Part shown: positions 29,586 to 38,999 of the stretch, in pieces
How positions within the stretch are numbered: the first letter of the stretch is position 1
Layout of the letters: each line of letters opens with the position of its first letter
Source of the DNA: Laterigemmans sp052161645
GTDB taxonomy: Bacteria > Planctomycetota > Planctomycetia > Pirellulales > Pirellulaceae
Assembly: GCA_052161645.1 (NCBI GenBank)
Contig: CP197414.1
DNA length: 64,000 nucleotides
Reading direction: 5' to 3' (one strand)
Notes under the pieces: generated by a model
What the model was told of the DNA's origin: nothing
What the model saw: the letters and a program-made list of their open reading frames with translations, nothing else
The model's database searches: none
Made by a program: the position numbers and the translations under genes

Positions 29586-32033
29586 ATGGCCGCAGAAAAA
29601 AACAACCCGCTAAATCCGCAAATCAGCTCGCTGCTGCGTGAGTTGCGACGCAAAATTCGTCGCTACATTACGATTGATGCCGCGTTGGCTGCGGTGGCTG
29701 TGATTGTCATCGCCTTCTGGCTGGGGCTGGCGATCGATTTCCTGCCTGTCAAATTAGGCGGCACCGAAATGCCTCGCTCGGCGCGGGCTGTGTTGCTGTT
29801 CTTCGCTGTCGGGGTGCTGGCCACCGTTATCATCCGCTTCTTCTTTCGTCGCATGTTTCGCCGACTTCCAGACGAAAGTTTGGCACTCTTGCTCGAACGC
29901 CATCATCCACAACTCGGCGGTCGTCTGATCACGGCGGTTCAGCTGAATCGCCCCCGCAAGACCGGCGACCTGCATTCCCCAATGTTGCTGCAACTGGTGC
30001 ACGACGAAGCAACCGCAGCCAGTCAAACGGTCGAGACCGGCAAAGTCCTCCGCAGCAAACCGTTGTGGTCCAAAGCAGCTGTGGTGTTTCCCCTGTTGCT
30101 GGGAGTCGCCGCGTTAGGACTAGCCAGTCCAGCAACGCTCAAGCAAGCCACCGCGCGGTTGCTGTTGACCAGCGATGATCCCTGGCCGCGACGCGCCAAG
30201 CTGAGAATGGTCGGTGTCGAAGTCCCCTTGGTGTCCGCTAGCGAACAAGGATCCCGCGATGCCGTTCGCTTGCTGACTTTCGAAGATCGCGTCGTTCGCA
30301 TCGCCCGCGGTGGTGGTGCCACCCTGCGAATTGAAGCGCAAGCCGATGACGCCGAAGTGCCCGAAGTCTGCACCATGTATTATCAAACCGCCAGCGGAGT
30401 TCGCGGCCAAGTTAACATGCGGCGGTTGGGACGGGTCCGCGATGGCTATCAATCATTCGCGATCGATGGCCCACCACTGGCTGGTATCACGGAAGATTTA
30501 CAGATTTCCATCCGCGGCCTTGATGCGCGTCTCGATGACTACCGGATCGTCGCGGTCGACGCTCCCAATATCACCCAATTAACGGTCGAAGCCAGCTATC
30601 CGGCCTACCTCCGCGAACCAGGCTTGATTGGCCCAGATCGCATTACCAACTACCAACCCGGTCTGCGAATTCGCGAAGGTACCAACGTGCGTCTGGTCGG
30701 TTCCAGCAGCACTCCAGTCGCTTCCGTCGAAGCGGCCGTGACGAGCGGGGATGGTAACAGCGAAGTAGTCCCAGTGGACATCGCTCCCGATGGTCTCAGC
30801 TTTACCCTCGCCCTGGCCGACTTGCGGGCTCCGACAACGGTGGTGATGGTCCCCGTCGACAGTGATTTAATTTCCGCCCCCAGTCCCTACCGATACTACT
30901 TGGGAGTCGTCAACGATGCGGCCCCCGAAGTGCAAATGCGACTCCGCGGTATCGGCGCGGCGGTCACTCCCGAAGTGCGAATACCACTATTCGGTTCCGC
31001 ACAAGACGATTACGGCTTGGCCGAGCTATCCATCCAACTTGCCGCGGTGGGCGAGCAACCACAACCGCTGCACAGCCTCCTGGCGGTTCCCGATCGCGAA
31101 GGAGCCTTCACCGCTGAGATCGATATTCGGGATCTAGCTAACGCCAAACAAATTCCCCGCCCGCAACCTGGCGACAAATGGAATCTGTTCGCGGAAGCCC
31201 GCGATGCCTACGATCTTTCCACACCGCACCTCACGCGCAGCCAATTACTTTCCTTAGAAGTCGTCACCCCCGAGCAACTGCTGGCGGTGCTCGAACGTCG
31301 CGAATTGGGTCTCCGCTCACGTTTGGAACAGACTATTTCCGAAATGGAACTGCTCCGTGATGCCCTCGATTTGCTCAGCCGCGAAGGTTGGCTCCCCCTG
31401 ACAGACCTCCGCCAATCGGGCGTTTTGCATCATCCCGGCTTTGACCAGCTTGCACCATTTTCACCCGCTCCGCGGCAAAACCCAGCACACTTGGTCGCCT
31501 TCCAACAATCACCCCAAACGGGTGGCGAACTGAAGGATGCCGACGAATCTGGGGAACCGGAAACCGCCCGAGCCGTCCAACTATTGAAGCTGCGAATCCA
31601 GCAAGCCGGTTTGCAGGCCACCAAGACGGCCGACGAATTGACCGGCGTCGCCGCCGGTGTCGACGATATTTTGCTGGAAATGACCAATAATCGCGTCGAT
31701 ACGCCCGATCGCAGCGAGCGGATTGCCTCGGGAGTTCGCGATCCGCTGCGACAAATTGTTGACCAGCCACTGGCGAAGCTGCGAACACAACTCGAAGCCT
31801 TACTCGAATTGGCCGAATCACCAACTTCAGGCCCAGCGTCCGCGGGCCAGACCGTTCGCCAAGCGGAAGAAGTGCTGCTGCAATTAAATGCCGTTTTAGA
31901 GAAAATGCTGGACCTGGAAAGCTACAATGAGGTACTCGATTTGGTCCGCGGGTTGATCGAAAACCAAGAAAACTTAATCGAAGAGACAGAGAAGGCGCGA
32001 AAGCAGGCGATCCAAGATTTGTTCCGCCAATAA
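29586..32033 (+). CDS. DUF4175-like membrane protein
   Basis: 815 residues. Membrane helices lie at about 28-52 (IDAALAAVAVIVIAFWLGLA), 66-88 (AVLLFFAVGVLATVIIRFFF) and 156-178 (SKAAVVFPLLLGVAALGLAS). The intervening DESLALLLERHHPQLGGRLI segment is typical of this planctomycete family. A large beta-rich region is followed by a charged helical C-terminus (coiled coil, ending NLIEETEKARKQAIQDLF). It starts ten bases after the vWA gene and belongs to the same operon. DUF4175-like proteins are regularly found next to vWA/BatA genes; their role is not known. Confidence 0.8.
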   Translation: MAAEKNNPLNPQISSLLRELRRKIRRYITIDAALAAVAVIVIAFWLGLAIDFLPVKLGGTEMPRSARAVLLFFAVGVLATVIIRFFFRRMFRRLPDESLALLLERHHPQLGGRLITAVQLNRPRKTGDLHSPMLLQLVHDEATAASQTVETGKVLRSKPLWSKAAVVFPLLLGVAALGLASPATLKQATARLLLTSDDPWPRRAKLRMVGVEVPLVSASEQGSRDAVRLLTFEDRVVRIARGGGATLRIEAQADDAEVPEVCTMYYQTASGVRGQVNMRRLGRVRDGYQSFAIDGPPLAGITEDLQISIRGLDARLDDYRIVAVDAPNITQLTVEASYPAYLREPGLIGPDRITNYQPGLRIREGTNVRLVGSSSTPVASVEAAVTSGDGNSEVVPVDIAPDGLSFTLALADLRAPTTVVMVPVDSDLISAPSPYRYYLGVVNDAAPEVQMRLRGIGAAVTPEVRIPLFGSAQDDYGLAELSIQLAAVGEQPQPLHSLLAVPDREGAFTAEIDIRDLANAKQIPRPQPGDKWNLFAEARDAYDLSTPHLTRSQLLSLEVVTPEQLLAVLERRELGLRSRLEQTISEMELLRDALDLLSREGWLPLTDLRQSGVLHHPGFDQLAPFSPAPRQNPAHLVAFQQSPQTGGELKDADESGEPETARAVQLLKLRIQQAGLQATKTADELTGVAAGVDDILLEMTNNRVDTPDRSERIASGVRDPLRQIVDQPLAKLRTQLEALLELAESPTSGPASAGQTVRQAEEVLLQLNAVLEKMLDLESYNEVLDLVRGLIENQENLIEETEKARKQAIQDLFRQ

Positions 32034-32080
32034 ACGAACGGTGAGCCTATCAGCGCACCACTTTCAACAGGCCAGCGATC

Positions 32081-34084
32081 ATGCCAGGATTCCCAATGAT
32101 CAATGCATCCTATCGACCGGCATCCTATCGACCGGCAGTTTATCGAACACTGTTCAGCGGTCTCGCCGGCGCGCTGCTGTTCTTTTGCTGGCAAAATGCC
32201 AGTCATGCACAAGCGGCCAACCCACAATCCTCGGCAGCTCAAGCGTTTAACGACCAACCGCTCGCCGAGCGGCAAGATCAATTGGCCGAACGGTATCGCA
32301 AAGTCGAAGAGTTGCTGCTGCGGTTAGCCGACGTCGAAGCGGCGGAGAATCCGGAACGAGCCGCGTTACTGCGACGTGCGGCCCGACAGTCCCGCGAGAA
32401 ATTCATTCTCGATCGCCTGGAAACAGCCGCCGGGTCACTCTCAACACAACAATATCAAGCTGCTATCGACAATCAGGCTGCAGCCCAAGCCGAACTCAGT
32501 TCTTTGCTGAAGCTGCTGATGACCGAAGATCGTCCCCAACGCCTTCGTAATGAAAAAGAAAAGATCAGCAACTGGATCAAAGAACTCAAGCGGATGAATC
32601 GCTCCGAAAGAGCCACCCGCGCGCGAACCGAGAACGGTGCCGAGCTTGACGATGTGGAGTCCGAACAAAAATCAATTACCGAACGCGCACGCGAAGTTGA
32701 ACGCCAACTAGCGGAGGATGCTGAAACGGAAAACGGCGATTCATCCGACGCTGAAGATCAACAAGAAGGCCAACAGCAAGAAGGCCAACAGCAAGAAGGC
32801 CAACAACAAGAAGGCCAACAACAAGAAGGCCAACAACAAGAAGGCCAACAACAAGAAGGCCAACAACAAGAAGGCCAACCGCAAGAAGGCCAACAGCAAG
32901 AGGGCCAACAACAAGAGGGCCAACAACAAGAAGGCCAACAGCAAGAGGGCCAACAGCAAGAGGGCCAACAACAAGAGGGCCAACAGCAAGAAGGCCAACA
33001 GCAAGAAGGCCAACAGCAAGAGGGCCAACAGCAAGAGGGCCAACAGCAAGAAGGCCAACAGCAAGAGGGCCAACAACAAGAGGGCCAACAACAAGAGGGC
33101 CAACAACAAGAAGGCCAACAGCAAGAAGGCCAACAACAAGAAGGCCAACAACAAGAAGGCCAACAGCAAGAAGGCCAACAGCAAGAAGGCCAACAGCAAG
33201 AAGGCCAACAACAAGAAGGCCAACAGCAAGAAGAAGCCGCTCCGAAGACTCCTCAAGAGGCTGCCCAACGCGCCGTCGAACGAGCTCGCGAAAGGATGGA
33301 GGAGGCCGAGAAAAAATTAAAAGAAGCGAAACGAGACGAGGCAGTGGAGGCTCAACGTCAAGCCGAACAGGAGTTGCGCACCGCCATCGAAGACTTGGAG
33401 AGAATTCTTCGCCAGCTACGCGAGGAAGAGATGCTGCGCGAACTCGAAAGGCTGGAGTCGCGTTTGCGTGAAATGGCTCAGATGCAATCTCAAGTGCTCG
33501 ACAAAACGCGACAGTTGGCGAACACGCCGGTTGAACAACGCGAGCGGCAAACTGATATTCGTGCCGGTAACCTTGCTTTTGAAGAAAAGAAGATTGTGCT
33601 CGAGGCTGATCGGGCGATTTTGTTGCTCCGCGAGGAAGGTTCCAGCGTCGCTTTCCCCGAATTGGTCATCCAAGTCCGCAACGATATGGTCCGCGTTAGC
33701 GAGCGTTTGGCACAAACCAAGATTGATGGCATCACCCAGGGTATCCAAGAGGACATCTTGGCCTCGCTCGAAGAAATGATTGGCGCCTTGCAACAAGCCC
33801 AACGCGATCTGGAGGAACAGCAGCAGCAAGAACAACAGCAGCAGCAGCAGCAAGCGGGCCAGTCGGGCGAACGTCCGCTCGTTGAACCGCTTGCCGAACT
33901 GAAGTTGATTCGCACCATGCAAACTCGTGTAAAATCAAGAACGGAACGTTATGGCGAAATGATTCCTGATCAACCAACAGAAGTACTCGATCCCGACCTA
34001 CTCGGGCTCCTGCAAGGACTCTCCGATCGACAACAAAAACTTTATCGCATCACTCGCGATTTACTGCTGAAGCGAAACAAATAG
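32081..34084 (+). CDS. Exported Gln/Glu-rich coiled-coil protein with EGQQQ tandem repeats
   Basis: 667 residues. ATG 32081 is chosen; ATG 32096 is also possible. An export signal (TLFSGLAGALLFFCWQNASH) ends near HAQA. A helical, charged region (about 60-220) precedes 31 tandem EGQQQ units (about residues 229-383), then a long coiled coil rich in Glu, Arg and Gln (APKTPQEAAQRAVERARERM onward) and a second Gln run near 585-595. No catalytic motif is visible. Position in the MoxR/vWA operon and architecture suggest a periplasmic structural or spacer protein; this is inference. The antisense and other plus frames through the repeat are also open, purely because the 15-bp unit contains no stop. 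Confidence 0.85.
   Translation: MPGFPMINASYRPASYRPAVYRTLFSGLAGALLFFCWQNASHAQAANPQSSAAQAFNDQPLAERQDQLAERYRKVEELLLRLADVEAAENPERAALLRRAARQSREKFILDRLETAAGSLSTQQYQAAIDNQAAAQAELSSLLKLLMTEDRPQRLRNEKEKISNWIKELKRMNRSERATRARTENGAELDDVESEQKSITERAREVERQLAEDAETENGDSSDAEDQQEGQQQEGQQQEGQQQEGQQQEGQQQEGQQQEGQQQEGQPQEGQQQEGQQQEGQQQEGQQQEGQQQEGQQQEGQQQEGQQQEGQQQEGQQQEGQQQEGQQQEGQQQEGQQQEGQQQEGQQQEGQQQEGQQQEGQQQEGQQQEGQQQEGQQQEGQQQEEAAPKTPQEAAQRAVERARERMEEAEKKLKEAKRDEAVEAQRQAEQELRTAIEDLERILRQLREEEMLRELERLESRLREMAQMQSQVLDKTRQLANTPVEQRERQTDIRAGNLAFEEKKIVLEADRAILLLREEGSSVAFPELVIQVRNDMVRVSERLAQTKIDGITQGIQEDILASLEEMIGALQQAQRDLEEQQQQEQQQQQQQAGQSGERPLVEPLAELKLIRTMQTRVKSRTERYGEMIPDQPTEVLDPDLLGLLQGLSDRQQKLYRITRDLLLKRNK
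32765..33229 (+). repeat. Coding minisatellite, 31 units of 15 bp (EGQQQ)
   Basis: 31 head-to-tail units of the pattern GAR-GGC-CAA-CAR-CAA. Units differ almost only at third codon positions (GAA/GAG, CAA/CAG). The single amino-acid change is Gln to Pro near 32879. The array is a clear candidate for length variation by slippage or recombination that never breaks the frame. Confidence 0.97.
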
Positions 34085-34127
34085 TCAAAGCCAATTGCTC
34101 GCGTGATTCACTCTTTAGGAACTTTCC

Positions 34128-35159
<1,032 letters not shown>

Positions 35160-35856
35160 GCCGAGTAGGCCCGTGGCTCGGTGGCAAACGTACCAGTGGT
35201 GAAAGTATCCGCGCGGCGTTCGCGGACGGACGCGTCTTGCATCCGCCCCGTGAGGGATCTAATGAAACCAGTTTAATGGAACTGATCTCATCGCATCAGC
35301 CCGTGGCCGCAAGCTGATACACGATTGCCCTCACGCAAGGGCGAACGCGCGGAGGAAACTTGATGACGAAGTCATGACAACCGTGTCAATTCGTCGCCTC
35401 GAAAATGACTCTCGAAACTTGAATGATTCTGCATCGTGGAGGATTTCAACAACCAGCATACTCTCCACGCGGAGAGACGCTAGGGCAAACCCGAGCTAGC
35501 CTCAAAAGCTAACCATTTGCTCAAAATTGACGCCCTCCAGTGGACAGCCGAATAGATACCCTTAGGGGGAATACCGACCGAAACAGCCCATGGCTTCTGC
35601 GCTTTGGGCTAATTCGGGCACCCGGCAGAGCCTCCTGCTGCGGCTGCGATGCTTTCGTTGATGTATCTCAGGATACCGCTGCCCGCCCGCGGGTCAACTC
35701 GATCAAACCAACCGAATCGGAGAAAATTGCCGCAGGTACCTGATAGTTGGGGACTTTCGTCAGGAAAAAAAATTCCCGCCAACGCTTGCGCCCGCCACCG
35801 CGACCTCCTCACTGGGGGGCCTGTCCGACAGGATGTTCCTGTGAGATAACAACGTC
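35160..35856. other. Long intergenic region before the GT4 gene
   Basis: About 700 bases with no supported gene. A small stem (GCCCT 35327-35331 with AGGGC 35338-35342) is present without a following T-run. Short open frames here lack recognisable features. The region closes the MoxR/vWA operon and should carry the promoter of the glycosyltransferase gene. Confidence 0.4.
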
Positions 35857-36963
35857 ATGCGGATAAACTTGCTAATTACAGAGCTGCGTACTGGGGGGGC
35901 CGAGCGGTGCCTAACAGAGCTGGCAATCGGTTTGAAGGCTCGCGGCGATTCGGTGCGGATCATGTCGTTGGCACCTTTGCCGCTGCCCCCTAGAAACGAG
36001 CTAGTCAGCAAACTGCTGGACGAAGGCATTCCCATTCAGTCCGTCGGGGTCCGTAGACTGCGTCAGCTGTTCTCCGCGGTCTCTGCGGTTCGCCAGTGGA
36101 TGCTAGAAGACCCTCCTGACGTGTTGCAGACATTCCTCTACCACGCCAACGTCGTCGGTAGTTTGGCCTCGCGTCGCGATCACCGCTGGCTGGTCTTCGC
36201 CGGAGTTCGCGTGGCTCAACCGAGTTGGGGGCGGGTGTGGGTTGAGTCCCAACTGATGCGGCGTTTGTCGGGCGTGGTCTGCGTCAGCCATGCCGTCGAA
36301 AATTTTGTCCGCCGCGCATGGCAACCTCCCGCCAGATTGCCGGTGGTTACGATCCGCAATGGAATTCGAGGCGAGCGTCTGGACAACAGCCAAGCGGTCG
36401 ACTGGACCACGGTGGGATTGCGTCCAGGGGGCGAGGTGGTGCTGTTTCTGGGGAGGCTCCATCGCCAGAAAGGGCTCGATCTGTTGCTCGATGTGGCCCC
36501 CACGCTGCTGCGAATGCATCCCCAGCTGCGGCTGGCAATCGTCGGGGAAGGGCCACTCAAATCCATGGTGACGCGCTCACTGCAGCAACTCCCCGCGGGT
36601 AGCGCCGCGCTGTTGCCTTGGCAAGCCGATGTGGCTGAACTCTACGCCGGAGCTCGCATTGTGATTTTGCCCAGCCGCTACGAGGGCATGCCGAATGTGG
36701 TGCTGGAAGCAATGGCTGCGGCCCGCTGCGTGGTCGCGTCCGACGTCGAGGGCGTGTCAGAATTGCTGGGGCCACTCGCCCCTCCGCAAACGTTTCCCCC
36801 CGGCGACCGAGCCTCAATGGTGCAGCGACTCGATGCCCTGCTGCGACGCGATGATCTTGCGGAGCTCGGCCAAGCCAACCGCGAGCGCACCTTAAGCGAG
36901 TTCTCGATCGATGCGATGGTCGAGCGCTATCGCCAGCTTTACCAAGATACGCTCGCGCGCTAG
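35857..36963 (+). CDS. GT4-family glycosyltransferase
   Basis: 368 residues, GT-B fold. The N-terminal acceptor domain begins LITELRTGGAERCLTELA, a pattern typical of family 4. The C-terminal donor domain has VLFLGRLHRQKGLDLLLD (about 195-212), AIVGEGP (228-234) and the E-x7-E motif in SRYEGMPNVVLEAMA (Glu276 and Glu284). It should transfer a sugar from a nucleotide donor to a glycan or lipid in the cytoplasm. No other polysaccharide genes adjoin it, so the substrate cannot be guessed. It is monocistronic by position, followed immediately by a REP-like element. Confidence 0.93.
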   Translation: MRINLLITELRTGGAERCLTELAIGLKARGDSVRIMSLAPLPLPPRNELVSKLLDEGIPIQSVGVRRLRQLFSAVSAVRQWMLEDPPDVLQTFLYHANVVGSLASRRDHRWLVFAGVRVAQPSWGRVWVESQLMRRLSGVVCVSHAVENFVRRAWQPPARLPVVTIRNGIRGERLDNSQAVDWTTVGLRPGGEVVLFLGRLHRQKGLDLLLDVAPTLLRMHPQLRLAIVGEGPLKSMVTRSLQQLPAGSAALLPWQADVAELYAGARIVILPSRYEGMPNVVLEAMAAARCVVASDVEGVSELLGPLAPPQTFPPGDRASMVQRLDALLRRDDLAELGQANRERTLSEFSIDAMVERYRQLYQDTLAR

Positions 36964-36970
36964 CGGCCGT

Positions 36971-37000
36971 TCGTTAGCGGCTTTGGCGGTAGCAGCCGTT
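36971..37000. repeat. REP-like element, diverged copy
   Basis: 30 bases beginning eight bases after the GT4 stop. About 24 of 30 positions match the copy at 40916-40945 read on the minus strand (core GTTAGCGG-TTTGGCG-TAGC). Confidence 0.55.
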
Positions 37001-37008
37001 ACCGCGAC

Positions 37009-37398
37009 TTACGGCCACCAATACCAAGTATCGTCGTACTCGTCGTCGTACCACTGGTCTGTGTAGGAGTCGTCATGGTAATAGTCGCTGGCGTAGTAAT
37101 CGTCGTTTTCGTACTCGACATCGCGACCCGTTGTGAACCAGTCGCTGGGATGATACCACGCCTGCTCGTGGTATCCTTCACCGTCTTCCCATTCATACTG
37201 TTCGGACTCAACGTCTGTTTCTCCGTTCTCATAATCATACTCGAGGCCTGCGGTGGGATAATGGTGCTCCCACTCGCCTTCCCAGGAATCATATTCCCAG
37301 TCATCTTGAACACTGGCGGTGGACAACAGACCGTGCGGCACATAGCCCTCGAGGAACAGCGAAAGACAAATCGGAGCAATTGGCTTTAGCATTTTCAT
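37009..37398 (-). CDS. Small exported acidic Tyr/Trp/Asp-rich protein, unknown
   Basis: 129 residues. A basic start and hydrophobic segment (MKMLKPIAPICLSLFLEG) suggest export. The remainder is extremely biased: 10 Trp, 17 Tyr and many Asp/Glu, but only one Arg and no Lys after residue 5. The tail reads YTDQWYDDEYDDTWYWWP. No family is recognised. The antisense frame (37075-37389, plus) encodes a hydrophobic protein that is the complement artefact of this composition. The minus reading is preferred for its signal-like N-terminus and balanced third-position use. A cation-binding or surface-layer role is speculation. Confidence 0.6.
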   Translation of the reverse strand: MKMLKPIAPICLSLFLEGYVPHGLLSTASVQDDWEYDSWEGEWEHHYPTAGLEYDYENGETDVESEQYEWEDGEGYHEQAWYHPSDWFTTGRDVEYENDDYYASDYYHDDSYTDQWYDDEYDDTWYWWP

Positions 37399-37513
37399 TG
37401 TTGAAGATTGGTCAGAGTCTGCGGAAAAGGTATTAGCCCCTTTCCCGCACGAAACTGTTTACTACTTTTGTAAAACTATATGCAAATCACGCTCCGAAAC
37501 GAGGATTGCCGAA

Positions 37514-38203
37514 TTGCCCCGCCTTGATGCTCGTCTGCAAGCCGTTGCTCGGCAAATCCGCTGCCCCGTGCACGCCGACATCGGTTCGGACCACGGACAC
37601 TTACTAAAAGCACTGTTGGCCGCCGGCAGAATCGAGCGGGGAATCGCCATCGAGAACAAGCCTCTGCCACTAGCGAATTCGCAAGCAACACTGGCCGGCT
37701 GGGCGGCCGAAGTGCGGCTGGCCGATGGCTTGGCGGGATTGCAAGCGGGTGAAGTCGATTCGCTCAGCATCTGTGGAATGGGTGGGGAAGCAATCGTGAA
37801 GATCCTCACGGCCGCTCCCGAACGACTGCCACAACAGATTATTGTGCAGCCCAATTCGCACCCCCAAGCCGTCCGCCGCTGGGGGCTTGATCAGGGGTTT
37901 CAGCTGATCCACGAAGAACTCGCCAAAGGGCACTGGAATTACACAATCCTAAGGTTTAACCATACATACCATTCGAAAAAACCTTACGATAATCCCCATG
38001 ATGATCCTTGTTATGACGGACTTGATTTGTCGGCAGCGTTACTTTTCGGCCCTCATCTGCTGCGTCGCCGCGATCCACGGCTGGTCGCACAACTTGCCGA
38101 AGAAGAACGTTATCTGCAGTCACTCGAACGGCTCACCGACGACTCTCGTCAACGGCTAACGGCGATCGAGCGGGTGCGAGAAAGTCTCGGCGTTACTCGT
38201 TAG
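37514..38203 (+). CDS. trmK: TrmK-like tRNA (adenine22-N1)-methyltransferase
   Basis: 229 residues from TTG 37514. The SAM-binding motif I is HADIGSDHGHLLKAL (about 20-34). Motif IV-like SICGMGGEAIVKIL and IVQPNSHPQAVRRWGLDQGF match the COG2384 family that methylates A22 of tRNA. The C-terminal part is helical and variable, as in TrmK. It stands alone between the small acidic gene and the ankyrin gene. A REP-like element follows its stop. Confidence 0.85.
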   Translation: MPRLDARLQAVARQIRCPVHADIGSDHGHLLKALLAAGRIERGIAIENKPLPLANSQATLAGWAAEVRLADGLAGLQAGEVDSLSICGMGGEAIVKILTAAPERLPQQIIVQPNSHPQAVRRWGLDQGFQLIHEELAKGHWNYTILRFNHTYHSKKPYDNPHDDPCYDGLDLSAALLFGPHLLRRRDPRLVAQLAEEERYLQSLERLTDDSRQRLTAIERVRESLGVTR

Positions 38204-38215
38204 CCCCGGCTCCCG

Positions 38216-38237
38216 CCAGCGGCAAAACCGCTGACGG
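38216..38237. repeat. REP-like element, partial diverged copy
   Basis: 22 bases, 13 bases after the trmK stop, with about 18 of 22 positions matching the corresponding part of the 40916-40945 copy in the same orientation. It contains the small stem AGCGG-CAAAA-CCGCT. Confidence 0.4.
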
Positions 38238-38311
38238 TGCACCAGCCGCAGTTCACTCGATTTTCGAGTAGAATCTTCGAACGCAACCTTAATTTCCTCG
38301 GGAGATAGCCA

Positions 38312-38929
38312 ATGTCGCAACCACACAGCACTCGTCGCAACGCGATCCGCACGCTCGCTAGCGGACTAATCGTCGGTGCCACCGCCCACTCGCTCGCTCA
38401 CGGTCAAGACACACCTTCCGCAGAAGCGACAGAGCAGAAACCTGCGGGACCGCGGGAAGCGGAGTTCGAGCGCGACTACGAACCACCCTCGTTTAAACCC
38501 TCCTGGTCGAAGCCTCAAGTCAACCGCTCGCTGGCCGCCGACTTTGTGATCTATGCGCACTCCGATCTCGAAATGACTCGCAAGCTGCTCGACCGTGAGC
38601 CGGGCTTACTCAACGCTTCCGTCGACTGGGGAGGAGGCGATTTTGAAACGGCACTCGGCGGTGCGAGCCACATGGGTAAAGTCGAGATTGTCAATTTTTT
38701 GTTGGAACGCGGCAGTCGTCCTGACCTTTTTTGCATGACGATGCTCGGCAAATTGGATGCGGTCAAAGCGATGTTGGAAGCGCAGCCGAATCTGATCGAC
38801 GCCAAAGGGCCACACGGATTTAGCCTGCATTTCCATGCCCAAGTTGGCGGCGAAACTGCCAAACCCGTGTTGGATTATCTGCAAAGTATCAAAGAGTTGA
38901 AATTGCGGCCAATTCCTTGGCTCCAATAA
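38312..38929 (+). CDS. Exported ankyrin-repeat protein (Tat-type signal)
   Basis: 205 residues. A twin-arginine-like start (TRRNAIRTLASGLIVGATAH) suggests folded export. Residues about 80-190 hold two to three ankyrin-like repeats (DFVIYAHSDLEMTRKLLDRE; ALGGASHMGKVEIVNFLLER; LGKLDAVKAMLEAQPNLI). Planctomycete genomes contain many such single-domain ankyrin proteins. A good GGAG site lies just upstream. It probably mediates protein interaction; no partner is evident. Confidence 0.85.
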   Translation: MSQPHSTRRNAIRTLASGLIVGATAHSLAHGQDTPSAEATEQKPAGPREAEFERDYEPPSFKPSWSKPQVNRSLAADFVIYAHSDLEMTRKLLDREPGLLNASVDWGGGDFETALGGASHMGKVEIVNFLLERGSRPDLFCMTMLGKLDAVKAMLEAQPNLIDAKGPHGFSLHFHAQVGGETAKPVLDYLQSIKELKLRPIPWLQ

Positions 38930-38999
38930 CCCTAAGCCAACGTGCCGCTTCATCGCGCTTCCTTACTGCCCAGTTGCTTTTTCGAAGAGTGAACCTCGA

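Noticed and set aside
32741..33268. Minus-strand frame encoding a Leu/Ala/Phe repeat protein through the EGQQQ array
   Set aside because: The 15-bp unit has no stop in several frames, so long open frames arise automatically. The synonymous pattern supports only the plus-strand EGQQQ frame.
32718..33320. Second plus-strand frame encoding a KKANN/KRANS repeat
   Set aside because: Same artefact of the repeat. It shows amino-acid changes where the EGQQQ frame is silent.
37075..37389. Plus-strand hydrophobic frame of 104 codons
   Set aside because: It is the complement of the Tyr/Asp/Trp-rich frame, whose reverse codons give Val/Ile. It has no signal or family match, although it cannot be fully excluded.
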